A stretch of DNA of 64,000 nucleotides from contig NW_004457702.1 of the NCBI RefSeq assembly GCF_000313135.1, forward strand, positions 736,001 through 800,000, in the 5' to 3' direction. Source of the stretch: Acanthamoeba castellanii str. Neff (taxonomy: Eukaryota; Discosea; Longamoebia; Acanthamoebidae). Made by a program: the position numbers and the translations under genes. This document shows positions 42,764-54,800 of this stretch, one piece after another (position 1 is the stretch's first letter; each line of letters opens with the position of its first letter). A model generated the notes under the pieces. The model searched no databases. It was given only the letters and a program-made list of their open reading frames with translations, and was not told the origin of the DNA.

Positions 42764-45280
42764 ATGAAAGCGGCGGAGAGGATGGTGCGGGTCGTCTCGC
42801 GAGAACAGGCCCGGCTCTACATGGTGGGCCATCTCAAGCTCAAGTCGAACGTTTTCTCGAGCGGTTCACCTCCGTGCTCCCCATTTCTCGAGATTTTTGT
42901 CAATTGCTCATTATTGATTGATTTGATTGATTCAAAATCACACCAGGCGGCGAAGGTGTGGAAGAGATCTTGAAGGACCTCAGGTGCATCCAGGTGGACA
43001 GCTTGGATCCGATGGGCCTCTCGCACGAACTCGTGGTCATGGCTCGAACCGATGGCGTGGACCGAGGTACCTCCTCTTCTTCCCTCTTCTCCACCCCACC
43101 TACGATCACTTAGCTGCTGCCATAGGCTTATATTATTTGTTTTATGATAATTGCTGACCAATCGTGGCGCAGGCACAATGTTCCGCCACCTGCCCGACGG
43201 CTCCTACTTTGAACACTGGGCCAAGGAGCGGTACGCAGCGATCCCACACCAACACACGCACACGCCTACGACTCACACATCGTACGACCGCACACGCACA
43301 CGCACACGCACGACACACTCGCACCGCACACGCACGCAGGTGCATTCTTCCGGCGTCGGCGTTTCCGTACTACCACAACAATGCGCAGAAGAAGCACATG
43401 ACCCACTGGTGGTACCGCCGCGGGCAGGAGGCCCAGCTCGCCAAGCTCTTGGTGGCCAACATCACCGAGTCGAGCTCCGACGACAGCGACGCGGCAGCTG
43501 CGGCCACCGCCGACGAGAAGCGGCTGCGGCGGGCCATGAAGAAGGTGGTCAAGGAGGTCAAGGAGAAGGGACCCCAGGTCCGCCCGGGCCTCCTCACCCC
43601 CATCAACAATGAGAGGCACGTGACCAATTCCAAGCATTCCACACACCGCACACACCACCGCACACACCACCGCACACACGCACTAAACGAAGAAGGACAA
43701 TGGCAGGTCGACGACGGGGCTGGCGCTGGAGGTGCTGTGGGGCGAGTGCCGGGTGGTGATCACGCGGGCCAAGGGGCGCGACTCGAAGGTCAAGCTCTAC
43801 TCGACCCCCGACGCCATCTTCGCGCCCGAGGTGGTGGCCCAACTCGGCCAGCCCCTGGCCGACGACGAGTTCGGTACGCGTGTCCGCCCAACCAATCGGC
43901 GAGCAGTACATAGAAAAACAGCCAATCGCCGTGTAGCAGCAACAACAACAGCAATTGAGGTGTGTTGGTTGTGGTTGGGCAGCTTAATGATGGTCGGTTG
44001 GTGGTGGTTGCAGCGCGGTGGGCCGTGTTGGACCGAGTGGAGGCGGCGGGGCTCCTGCCACGTACCTCCGGGCCGCACTGGTCGGTCTTCGAGAAGTTCC
44101 GCAAGGCGCCCATCATCGACACCCTCCTGGATGCCGGCGACATCGAAGAAGTGCAGAGTACGTTCTTCTTTCTGTTCCCCCTCCCTCCCTCCTCCCTCTT
44201 CGTTCTTGTCGTCTCTCACATTCGTTCTTTCTGCTTTCGTTCTTTTTCGCTGTTCGCTTTTCGCTTTTTTGGTCCAGTCGAGGGCTCGCGCACGGTCTAC
44301 CTGGCGCCCAAGGGCTGGACGGACCGCCAGTTCCCCGACTTTGACGACCGCATGCGCATCATCGCACCCCTCGACCCGCTCGTCTGGCACCGGTACTCCC
44401 AACCAACCGCCGAATAAAAATTAACCAACCGACCAATCAATCGGACTGCCAGGCCGCTCGTGCAGCACGTGTTTGGATTCGAGTACGTGTGGGAGGTCTA
44501 CAAGAAGGAGGCCACACGCACCTGGGGCTGGTACGTCAACTCGCCCCCCCCCCCGCCACCGCTGGTCTCGCTCACCGCAGCGCTGGTGGGCCGGGCTGGG
44601 GGCCGGGCAGGTACGTGTGTCCGCTGCTGTACAAGGGGCGCTTCGTGGGCCGGCTCGAGGGCAAGGTGGAGGGCGACGACCTCGTCATTAAGAACGTGTG
44701 GAAGGAGGAGCCGCCCAAGAAGAAGCTGAAGAAGAAGACGAAGAACACGAAGACGAAGACGAAGAAGAAGACTATGAAGGTCGATGGTGAAGAGGGGGAG
44801 GAGAAAGAGGAAGAGTTCAACGAGGAGGCGTTTCGGGCGATGTTGAAGAGGCACGCCGAGGCGTGTGGGGCGTCGCGGGTGGTGGTCAACGGCCGGAAGA
44901 TGACCGATGGCGTGCCCCTGGTCTACTCGTCCCTGGGCAGCAGCAGCGGCAGCAAGTCAACGACAGCACAGAAGACGAAGAAGAAGAAGAAAGCTGTGAC
45001 GCCCACGAAGAGGAAGAGGGCAGGCAAGGCCAAGCTGGATGAGGACGAAGAAGAAGAGGAGGAGGCTTCATTTGATGATGAAGAAGATGAAGAAGATGAA
45101 GAAGATGAAGAAGATGGTGAAGTGGAGGTGAAGTGCCAAAAGCGAAGTGGAGGAGAAAGGCGAAGGAGCACCAGGACGAGGACGACTGCCGTGAAGAGAA
45201 AGAAGCTGGCGGCGGTGGAAGATGAGGAGGAAGAGGAGGAATCAGGCAGTGATGCAAATGATCCATCCTGGGGCCAATAA
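42764..45280 (+). CDS. YcaQ/AlkX-like winged-helix DNA glycosylase with charged C-terminus
   Basis: Resembles bacterial YcaQ/AlkX (HTH_42) enzymes, DNA glycosylases acting on bulky lesions and crosslinks. Start ATG 42764: MKAAERMVRVVSREQARLYM. Exon 1 joins (S G|GEGVEEILKD) to CIQVDSLDPMG; QVD (about 42991) is the Q-phi-D catalytic motif of the YcaQ branch. Further blocks: MFRHLPDGSYFEHWAKERCI (about 43185), HMTHWWYRRGQEAQLAKLL, MRIIAPLDPLVWHRPLVQHV (about 44360; cf. the family APFDNLIWDR), FGFEYVWEVYKKEATRTWGW and YVCPLLYKGRFVGRLEGKVE. The C-terminus (about 44700-45280) adds Lys-rich and Glu/Asp-rich stretches (KKKLKKKTKNTK, EEDEEDEEDEED) with nuclear-targeting character. Stop TAA 45278-45280. 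Eight or nine introns, so if transferred from bacteria it is old. Confidence 0.75.
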
Positions 45281-45554
45281 GCATGCTGCTTGCAATTTAT
45301 TATCGTCCTCCACTCCGCCCTCTGGTCGCACACCTTCCACCGAAGCAAAAGACCAGAAATGACGTGTCAATGGAATTTCGCGCGCATTGCTCGTGTAAAT
45401 CCCAGTCCAGGTTTGTTCCAGGGTTTGGTTATATCTGCCCCGAAACACAGTGACGTCACTGCAACCTGCAACCATCACTTTAAATGAAGTCCAGTTCTTC
45501 AATGGAGGGCATACAGACCGAAACGAACAACGACGACGAAACAACATCACAGCC
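45281..45554. other. Intergenic, upstream of the hypothetical gene at 45555
   Basis: 274 bases; the downstream reading frame stays open without an ATG from about 45450 to 45554, so an upstream exon cannot be excluded. Confidence 0.4.
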
Positions 45555-46070
45555 ATGCTAGAAAAGCAGGTGAAGGAGAAGGAGAAGGTGGAGGACCTGG
45601 TCATGTACTGGCACATCAGTTTCTGGGATCGGCCTCTCGAAGGTGTCGCCATGTACATGGACAGACCCGTCTACTTCAAGCTGCTCGAGGAGGAGGACGA
45701 TGACGATGACGATGACGAGTATGAACAAGACCAAGTAATGGTTGATGAAAAGAACGACGAGCCGACCTACGCCCTACACGCCCTGACCGACGCCCAGTAC
45801 TGCGAGCTCGAAGCACAGCACAACGAGTTCGGCCGGTTGGTGGGCCGGCACACGGACCACCGCCCGGGCATCTACGCGCCCTACACGACGCCCAGCTACG
45901 ACACCGAAGGCACGCCAGGCACGAGTCGGGTCCAGCAGTGGTACGAGAGCGCGGCCAACTGGAAGCTCAGCTTCAGCCCCATCAGGCACTGCCCTCGGGT
46001 CGCCACCGTGCCGTGGTCCGCCTTCGCCAACTACCACCAGCCGACCACCACACCGGCGACAAACGCATAA
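45555..46070 (+). CDS. Hypothetical protein, intronless
   Basis: Family not recognised. The first in-frame ATG is at 45555 (MLEKQVKEKEKVEDLVMYWH); the frame is open upstream to 45450 without an ATG, so an upstream exon is possible. The product of about 171 residues has ISFWDRPLEGVAMYMDRPVY, an Asp run (EEEDDDDDDDEYEQD), TYALHALTDAQYCELEAQHN, and a C-terminal aromatic region, YAPYTTPSYDTEGTPGTSRV with QQWYESAANWKLSF. No signal peptide or membrane helix. Stop TAA 46068-46070, 33 bases before the convergent guanine deaminase stop. Confidence 0.6.
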   Translation: MLEKQVKEKEKVEDLVMYWHISFWDRPLEGVAMYMDRPVYFKLLEEEDDDDDDDEYEQDQVMVDEKNDEPTYALHALTDAQYCELEAQHNEFGRLVGRHTDHRPGIYAPYTTPSYDTEGTPGTSRVQQWYESAANWKLSFSPIRHCPRVATVPWSAFANYHQPTTTPATNA

Positions 46071-46103
46071 AGAAAGCCCCTACAAACTTGCACTACTGGC
46101 GTT

Positions 46104-48486
46104 TTAATTGCGGGAGAAGGGGAGTACGGGGCGGCCGCGCACGTAGACCTGGGCCAGGTTGCGGTCATCGCCCAGGAAGAGCCACTTCTCCAGCGTGCGC
46201 CTGATGGCCGCCTCGTCATCGTCGCCGTTGTCGCTGTCAGCGTCAAACTCATCGATGGGCGAACCGGGACAGAACGGGGCCACCACGAGCGCGTCCAGCT
46301 CCTATTGTGCGTGTGCTCTGTGAGTGCACGCGCGTGCGCACGCAGCGTGTGCGGTGTGTGCGGCGTGTGCGGCGTGTGCGGCGTGTGTCGTGTTGTGCAT
46401 ACCTTGCCCACGGCAAAGTTGCCCACCTTGTGGTCGATGCTGAGCACTTGCGCGCCGCCCAGTGTGAGCAGATAAAACGCCTCCGCCACGCTCAACGGCG
46501 CAAGCTCCGGCCGCTTGGCGTGCACGATCTGTGTCGTGCCGTGTGCAGTGGTGTGTGTGTGGTGTGTGGTGTGTGTGTGTGTGAGTGTGCGTGGCGAGGG
46601 TTTGTGTGCGTGGCGTGTCGTGTGTGTGGTGTGCGTGTGTGTGTGTGTGTGTGTGGTGTGTGGTCACATTGGTTGAGTGCATGGTCGTGCCACCTACGGC
46701 CCAAATTTACCCGCACAAGGTACCTTGGAGGCGATGATCGCCAGCCGGAACGCATCGAGCAAGTTGGGGCACGGCCCTGAACACCACCATGCACATGTTA
46801 AGCTGCAACCAACCAACGCAATACTAATTATAAATAATTATAAATAATAATAATAATAAGCAATGGGCTGTACCGCCGGAGATGTCGGAGCCGAGGCCGA
46901 CTTTGATGCCCTTGTTGAGGAGGCGCCGCACGGCGCAGACGCCGCTCAGCACGTAGAAGTTGGAGCTCGGGCAGTGGGCCACGCCGGCCCCGTGGTTCAC
47001 CAGCAGGTCCTCCTCAGCCTCCGACAGAAGGATCTGTGCGCACACGCGTGTCGTCACTCAACCCGCATCGCCGCACACGCAACACGACCGCACACGCAAC
47101 ACGACCGCGCACGCAACACCGCACACGCACGAGACACCTACGGCGTGTGCGAGGACGGTCTTGTTGGTGAGCAGCCCGGCTTCCTGGTAGACGTGGGTAT
47201 AGGTCGGCTGGTCCGGGTGCAGCTCGAGCACCTAATATAATGATAGATAGATATATATCAATATTTAGATATCTAATTTCTTGTTGGAATGTCAAACGTG
47301 GGCGTCTAATGCATGCAGGTAAGGTACCCAATCGGTGTCGGGCTTGCTCTCGGAGACGTGGGTCTGGATGGGGAGGTCGTGCTTCCGCGCGATCTCGCCC
47401 AGTCCCTTCATCAACTCCATCGTGCACGACGGCGCAAACCTGCGCGTGCCGTGCGTTGTGTAATGGGGGATCAGCCACCGCACACGCACACGCACACGCG
47501 CAGAAGAGCGGTAGGTACCTGGGGGTGAGGATGGGGGTGATGAGCGGGTCGCCCATGGCCAGCACCTCCTCGCAAAAGTGCGCCGTGTCGCGCAGCGAGT
47601 CGGCCGTGGTCTCGACGTAGTGCGCCGGCGAGTTGCGGTCCATGCACACCTTGCCCACGAACGCCCGCTGCCCGTACCTGGCCGCCGTCTCTGCGCGCCA
47701 AGTCTAAGCGTCGTGTGTCGTGTCGTGCGTCGTGCGTCGTGTCGTGCGTCGTGTGCGGTAATGCGTGTGTCGTGCGGAGTGTAGCGTGTGTCATGCCGTG
47801 TGCGCGCGGCGTACCGGCGAGCAGTTTGGTGGCAGGAGCATGGATGGTTCCGTAGTAGGCCACGGTTGTGGTGCCCAGTTGCAGCCCACGCCGCACCACC
47901 GCCGGATACACTGCACGCACGTGCAGCACGCACACGCACACAACGCACACGCACACGCAGTCAGCACGCATGCCACACGGCAACGCAAGACCTGCGCACC
48001 TCGTGCGGCATAGTCGACGTCCTTGAAGCGGGTCTCGGCGGGGAAGGTGTAGGTCTCGAGCCACTCGAGCAGCGGCATGTCGAGCCCGTTGCCGGCGTTC
48101 ACGAACTGCGGCGCGTGGTAGTGCGTGTCCACCATGCCCGGCACCAGGAAACCTCGCCGGGGCAGCTCCACGAACTCGACAGCATCGCTCAGGCCGTATC
48201 TGCCCCGTAAAAAGAATATAAATTAAATAAATTACAATATAATGTTTCATAATTGATTTATTTTTTCAATTTATATAAATACAAAAGGGGGGAGGAAATA
48301 CTTGTGGATGAGGGTGGGGCGGTCTGCTTCGCCGTCTTGCTGGGGCGAGTGGAGGAAGGCGATGCGGCCCGCAGCGTCTACGCCAAGCCAGGCGCGCGGC
48401 ACTACGCTGAGCTTGTCAAGGGCGAGTGCATGCACCACCGTACCACAAAACACGCGAACCACAGCTGACGCGTCACCCTCTTCCAT
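46104..48486 (-). CDS. GDA: Guanine deaminase, tandem copy A
   Basis: Deaminates guanine to xanthine (cytosolic, amidohydrolase superfamily). Start ATG 48486 (MEEGDASAVVRVFCGTVVHA). Motifs in exon order: LVPGMVDTHYHAPQF (HxH zinc site), LDMPLLEWLETYTFPAE, TTVAYYGTIHAPATKLL, QRAFVGKVCMDRNSPAHYVE, DLPIQTHVSESK (His ligand), KTVLAHA, GVAHCPSSNFYVLSG, IKVGLGSDISGG (catalytic/zinc Asp), PNLLDAFRLAIIASK, PLSVAEAFYLLTLGGAQVLS and an acidic segment before WLFLGDDRNLAQVYVRGRPV. Ends TAA 46104. Tandem duplicate of 48668-51077 with the same exon structure; a 170-base stretch (47508-47677) is identical to copy B. Confidence 0.93.
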
Positions 48487-48667
48487 CTTGTGTTGTTGTA
48501 AAACAGTGAGGGTGGGCAACCGCACCACTTTGGTTGAATCAAAAGACCAGAAAAACAAGAAACAGTTGCAACCTCACACCTGGAAGTGAGGGTAGAACGT
48601 TTCTGGTGGAACATGAACAGACAATAGTATGTTGTGCTCATGCTGGCTGGCATGTAGCTCATAACAA

Positions 48668-49106
48668 TCAAAGGGCGAAGGGGAGTACGGGGCGGCCACA
48701 CACGTAGACCTGGGCCAGGTTGCGGTCATCGCCCAGGAAGAGCCACTTCTCCAGCGTGCGCTTGATGGCCGCCTCGTCATCACCGCCGCTGCTGCTCACA
48801 TCTTCCGCGTCGAACTCGTCGATTGGCGAGCCCTCTGCGAAAGGGGCCACCACCAGCGCGTCCAGCTCCTGCGCGCCGCCGCCGCCGCAGACGTTGTGTC
48901 AACTCAGCAGGTCGAGTACCAGGCCCAGCACACAGAGGGGTAGCTGCAGTACCTTGCCGACGAGGAAGTTGCCCACCTTGTCGTCGATGTCGAGCACCCG
49001 CGCGCCGCCGAGGGTCAACAGGTAGAAGCCCTCAGCCACGTTCAGCGGCGCGAGCTCGGTGTGCTCGGTGTGCACCATCTGATCATCAACCCTTCAGTCA
49101 CTATGG

Positions 49107-49163
<57 letters not shown>

Positions 49164-51077
49164 TGATCGCGGCAGTCTACAAACCTTGGAAGCAATGATG
49201 GCCAAACGGAACGCGTCAAGCATGTTGGGGCAAAAACCTAAACACATCATGGGCACTTCAGCTCACTGCACACGACACATGCGCCACCGCACACGCACAG
49301 GGGGGAAAGAGAAAAAAAAAGAAAAGGCGAGGAAACTGTACCGCCAGAGACGTCGGTGCCGAGGCCGACCTTGATGCCCTTGTTGAGGAAGCGTCGCACG
49401 GGGCACATCCCGCTCAGCAGCGAAAAATTGGAGTTGGGGCAGTGCGAAATGCCCGCCTGCTGCGCCAACACAAGGTCCTCCTCCGGCTCCGTCAAATGGA
49501 CCTGCGCGGGTGCGTGTCGTGTCGCGTCGCGTCGCGTCGCGTCGCGTCGTGCCGTGCGTCATGAGTGTCGTGTTGTGTAGAGTAAAGTGAACGACTCGCG
49601 GGGGCAGGCAGCGTACGGCGTGGGCGAGGACGGTCTTCTTGGTGAGCAAGCCGGCTTGGTGGTAGGTATGGGTGTAGGTAGGCTGGTCGGGATGAAGCTC
49701 TTTCACCTGATCGCCGCCGCCCCCACAAACACTGCCTTTAGGCCCACGCGCGCGGCTGCGTTGTGTGGCGCGAGTGCGATGGTGCGTGGCGCATACCCAG
49801 GCGACTTCAGCCTTGCTCTCGGAGACGTGGGTCTGAATGGGGAGGTCGTGCTTCCGCGCGATCTCGCTGAGGCCCGTCATCAACTCCATCGTGCACGTCG
49901 GCGTGAACCTGCGCGTGTCGCGTGTGTCGTGTCACGCGGTGTGTGCGTGTGCGTGTGTGCGTGTGTTGTGCGCGGTAGGTACCTGGGGGTGAGGATGGGG
50001 GTGATGAGCGGGTCGCCCATGGCCAGCACCTCCTCGCAAAAGTGCGCCGTGTCGCGCAGCGAGTCGGCCGTGGTCTCGACGTAGTGCGCCGGCGAGTTGC
50101 GGTCCATGCACACCTTGCCCACGAACGCCCGCTGCCCGTACTTGGCCGCCGCCTCTGCGCGACGTTTGGCCCAGTCAGCATTCATCAGCATCAACGCACG
50201 ACACACGGCGCACACAATACGATAGGCACGACACGACACACGGCGCACACGACACACAACACAAGACACGAGTTTGTACCGGCGAGGACTTTGTTGGCGG
50301 GCGCGTGGATGGTGCCAAAGTAGCTGATGGTTGTGGTGCCCAGTCCGAGCGAGCGACGCACCACCGCCGTGTAAACTGCGTCCATCACACGAGGAGGCAT
50401 GAATGAGAACACAGCACGCACGCATGCACACATCAAGCTCTCCAGTTTGCAAAAGGCACAAAACACGCACACGCACACATCACCGCACACGCACGTACTC
50501 TTCTTGGCATAGTCGGCGTCCTTGAAGCGGGTCTCGGCGGGGAAGGTGTAGGTCTCGAGCCACTCGAGCAGCGGCATGTCGAGTCCGTTGCCGGCGTTCA
50601 CGAACTGCGGCGCGTGGGCGTGGGTGTCCACCATGCCTGTCGAATAATTATTTGTTGTTTATTTTTATGTTACTGGTGACAATCACATAAATATAAATAA
50701 ATAAAATACTGCAAATTAATAATTGTAATAAATAAATAATTACGTACCTGGCACGATGAAACCTCGTCGGGGCAACTCTACGAATTCGACGGCCTCGCTA
50801 AGCTTGTGCCTGAGATTGATTTTATTTATTTCATTAATCTTAGAAGCTTTCATTATGAATTAAAATTAGAATTTATCAGGGTTGGGGCGTACTTGAGGAT
50901 GAGGGCCGGACGGTCGAGGCTACCATCCTGCAGGAAGGCGATGCGGCCGGTGGCATCAACGCCGAGCCAGGCACGCGGCACCACGTCGAGCTGATCAAGA
51001 GCGAGCGAATGCACCACCGTCCCGTGAAATACGCGCACCACAACTGCCTCGTTCGTCTCCATCAGTGCCGCCTTCAT
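48668..51077 (-). CDS. GDA: Guanine deaminase, tandem copy B
   Basis: Second guanine deaminase gene, same orientation and exon order as copy A. Start ATG 51077 (MKAALMETNEAVVVRVFHGT). All family motifs are intact: MVDTHAHAPQF (HxH), TTISYFGTIHAPANKVL, DLPIQTHVSESKAEVAWV, KTVLAHA, ISHCPNSNFSLLSG, IKVGLGTDVSGG, PNMLDAFRLAIIASK, VAEGFYLLTLGGARVLDIDD, ending WLFLGDDRNLAQVYVCGRPV and TGA 48668. Residues differ clearly from copy A in several exons (HLTEPEEDLVLAQQAG versus LLSEAEEDLLVNHGAG) but are identical in others. A TGCG tetranucleotide array occupies one intron. Divergent from the histidine phosphatase gene, 126 bases away. Confidence 0.93.
49107..49165. repeat. (TGCG)n tetranucleotide array
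   Basis: About 14 copies in an intron of guanine deaminase copy B; absent from the equivalent intron of copy A, which has GTGTG sequence. Confidence 0.95.
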
Positions 51078-51203
51078 CTCTTTGCTGCGTCGTAGTTTCA
51101 ATGCAAGCGGTCGCTCCTCTCGGCGAACAACGGCGATAAAGTCGGATATTATTTCTATTTATCTTTCTTTTATTTATTTGTTTTATTTATTTACGTAAGC
51201 GAG

Positions 51204-51803
51204 ATGGTGCCTCGTCTGTTTGTGCTTCGGCATGCTGAGTCCGAGTTCAATGCGAGCGAGGGCGCGGTGGACACGAGGGACTGCGACCTCAGCCCCCAGG
51301 GCGAGGCGCAGGCGAAGGCGCTCGGGGGGCTCCACTTCCATCTCGCCATCGTGTCGCCTCTTCGCCGAGCACGACGCACCCTCTACGAATCAGGATTTAC
51401 GATTGGCGATGCTGATGACGCAGCAGCGGGAGAGCTGCCAAAGGACGGGGCAAACCCAAGAGTGAAGATGGACCATCTGGCGAGGGAGGTGCGGCTGGAC
51501 GTGTGCGACTTCATGGATGGCGAGGAAATATGGCCGCTACGCACAGAGGTTGGAGAGGAAGAAGAGAAGAGGAGCTGGCGCGAGAGCCCAGAGCAAGTGA
51601 GAGAACGAGTGCATGCACTTTGGCGAGTTGTGATGGATGAAGCGACTGCTCTTGTGTCCGCGAGTAGTGGAGGGATGCAACAACAAATCTTGATCGTTTC
51701 GCACAGCGATTTCCTGTGGCACTTCACCGCCAACGAGTGCGACCTCGTCAACGCGGAGATGGCTGAGATCACTCACCTTCTTGCAGCTCGACTCAAAAAC
51801 TAA
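51204..51803 (+). CDS. Histidine phosphatase superfamily (phosphoglycerate mutase-like) protein
   Basis: Intronless, 199 residues, ATG 51204 to TAA 51801-51803. RLFVLRHAESEFNASEG carries the RHxE motif with the phospho-acceptor His; DLSPQGEAQAKALGG and VSPLRRARRTLYESG (S-P-x-x-R, second Arg) follow; the C-terminal ILIVSHSDFLWHF is the second catalytic His block (family GHG, here SHS). An acidic Glu-rich stretch (EVGEEEEKRSW) sits mid-protein. The compact form resembles the fungal/plant YOR283w-type phosphatases; substrate not predictable. No signal peptide. Confidence 0.88.
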   Translation: MVPRLFVLRHAESEFNASEGAVDTRDCDLSPQGEAQAKALGGLHFHLAIVSPLRRARRTLYESGFTIGDADDAAAGELPKDGANPRVKMDHLAREVRLDVCDFMDGEEIWPLRTEVGEEEEKRSWRESPEQVRERVHALWRVVMDEATALVSASSGGMQQQILIVSHSDFLWHFTANECDLVNAEMAEITHLLAARLKN

Positions 51804-51861
51804 TAAATAATAAATAAAATCCAAGTGTACTCAACTTTTCCGTTCTTTTTAATCTCGATCG

Positions 51862-54800
51862 ATGGAGAAGGCGGGGATGGAGTTTGATTCCGAAGATGAA
51901 GACAAAGCTCTCAACGAGCGTGAAGCCAGCGGGTACCTGTTGCCAATGCGCCAGAAGATTAATCGCCATTAACACTGCAAATTTAATCTCTCATCAATTC
52001 TCGCAGGGGCGTTGGCGCCTGCATGATAGATGAAGACTTTTACGCTCGATTCTCGGTCTTTGGCGGACGCAAGGAGCCCACGTTCGCCCCTTCACCACGC
52101 CCGCTCGCCAGTACTACTTCTGCCGCCGCCAGCAGAAGCAAGGATGCTGCACCCTCGCCATCAGCAGCTTCACTCTCTCGCTCTGTCCCTCTCGACGTAC
52201 ACTTGACACCCACCCTATACACCACCGCTGTCTTGTTGTACAATGCGTGGCTCATGTGCTGTGTGTCGTGTGTCGTGTGTGTCGTGTTGTGTGTTGTTCG
52301 CTCTTGAATAGCGAACGAAGCGAGCAACCAGCGACAGCTATGCAGAGTCGAGCGTCAAGCCCGCAGCTCCTCAGGTGCGTCGTGGTCTGCCTTCAATGCT
52401 GTATCAAGAGCCCTGATTGACCGACTTCTCTTCATCTTCACCTTCACCTTTTACCTTCGTAGCCGCCGGCCAAGAAGCGCCGAGGCACGGAGATCATCGA
52501 CCTCATCGACATGATCCAATCCAGCATCACGCCCATCCCTTCGTCTTCCGGCGCTGGCGGCGGCGGCGGCGGCGGCGGCTCGACCTCGACTTCACCCACG
52601 CCCGCGTCGACGCCGTCCGTCGTCGCGGCCCCGGTGCTACTCAAGAAGTCGGGTCCGGCGGCGCCGACCCTGGCCGCGCCCCCGAGTCCCAACCTCCCTC
52701 GCACGTCGTCCCTCACGCAGCAGGAGCACCGCCTCTTCCTCGACCTCGAGCGACGATTCGTGCAACACCAACAGCAACAGGTACGCTGCGTGCGCGCCGT
52801 GCGTGTCGTGCGTGTCGCGTGTGTCGTGTCGTGTCGTGTGCAATGAGGGTCAACATCTTGTCTCGCTGTGAATGGGCATGTGCAGGGACCACCGCTGGAC
52901 GAGGCGAGTCTGAGTAAGTACCTCGAAATGCGGCACAGGGTGTTCCTCGAACAGCAGGAGTACGACAACGCGCAGAGACAAAAGGTACCGGCTGTGGGCG
53001 CCAGCCTCCTCACAACGAGGTCCCTGTGGCGATGAAGAAGCTGCTGCTAAGCAACCGTGGCTGTGCACCATCGCAGGCCAGGGAGAACAACGTGTTTCTT
53101 AAGTACAATCCGGCGATCAAAGCGCAAGTCGAGGTACACGGGCTCATCCGTATTTGGTCGATTCAGGACAATGACTCATCACGACACGACACGACACGAC
53201 ACGACACGACACGACACGACACGACACGACACGACACGACACGACACGACACGACACGACACGACACGACACGACACGACACGACACGACACGACACGAC
53301 ACACACGACACACACGACACACACGACACACACTATATCCAACGTAGCAATTCCTGGCACAGAAGAGGACGCGGGTGAAGCAGTATCCGCGCTTCTATCA
53401 GCCGCACGTACGTCCACTCCTCGGCTTGTGGTTGTGTTTCGAAAAATGGGCGCGTCTAAGCATTCCGCACATGCTCGACAGGACACGGTGGACCTCAACA
53501 AAGTGGAGCTCGCCAACGACGACCCGCTCCTCAAACACCATTCGCCGCTCTTTCAAATCGTGCGTCCCTCATCAATTGTGCGGTGCGTGCGGTGTGTGCG
53601 TGTGCGATGCTAATGTTCTGTTTCTCAGGGCCGTGTGTTGCGCTTCGATCCCCCGCCTGACTACGAGTCGGAAATCGCGCCCGATCTGCCGGTCTTCCAG
53701 CCCCAGACGGCGCCCAAGAAGCGATGGCACAAGCAGACGATGCCGGCGGTGAGCGAAGACCCCTACGTGCGGTGTCTCGCGCGCGAAACCGACCCGGGCA
53801 TCGAAGTGGTCCTGTCCTCCGGGTGCGTATGCATGACTAGGCTTCAAGCCCTTGGAATGTGGAGTATGCACGCAACGCACGACACGACACGACACTCACG
53901 CGTGCCCGGTACAGGAGCGTGTCGGCACTGTTCAACATGTACAGCGAGTCCTGGGAGATCCCAGTCTCCGTCATTCAAGACGACACCACAGGCACGCACC
54001 ACGCACACACACGACACACACGACACACACGACACACACATGACACACACATGACACGCACGACACACGATGTTGACTTGAATGCGGTAGCAGGCGGTAA
54101 GAAGGTGGTGATCATCGACAAGCCGCTGCTCAAGAAGAAGCTGACGCTGCGAGAGAAGAACGAGATCTACTACAAGACCGCCTACGAGCACTTGGGCCTG
54201 TGCCTCGCCCCGGAGACCTCCATCTCCCTGCCCCTGCCCGTTCGCGCCCCGCCGGCGGCCAAGGACCAGCCCCAGCAGCCGCAGCCGGTACCCACCAGGC
54301 CGTGTTCCCGCACTCACCGCATTGCCAAGCGACCTAATCTGTGTGTGTCGTGTCGTGTCGTGCGTCGTGTGCGCAGCCAAAGCCGCCGCCAGCGCCAGCG
54401 CAAGTGGACACGAAAGAAGGCGAGGAAGCGGAGGAAAGCGGAGGCGAGAAAGCGGAGGAGTTGGAGATCGACGAAGAGGAGGGCGGCGGCGAGGATGAGG
54501 AGGAGGAGGAGCGCGAGCGGAGGGAGAAGGAGAAGCGCGAGGCCGAACAGCTCGAAGCCGAACGCAAGGCCAAGCTTGATGAGGACCGAAAGAACGAAGA
54601 GAGGTGCGACAACCTTCGCACTCTCTCGCGCTCCACCATCTCCGCGTTGCTGACACGCGTGTGCGTGTGCGGTGGTGCGTGTGCGGCGCAGGCAAAGAGA
54701 AGAGAGGGAGAAGCGGCGGTGCCAAGCGCTGGGCAAGGCGGGCGAGGAGTGGATGGGGCGCAGCTTCCCGTCGCTCGCCGACGGCAACCTCATCTACCAC

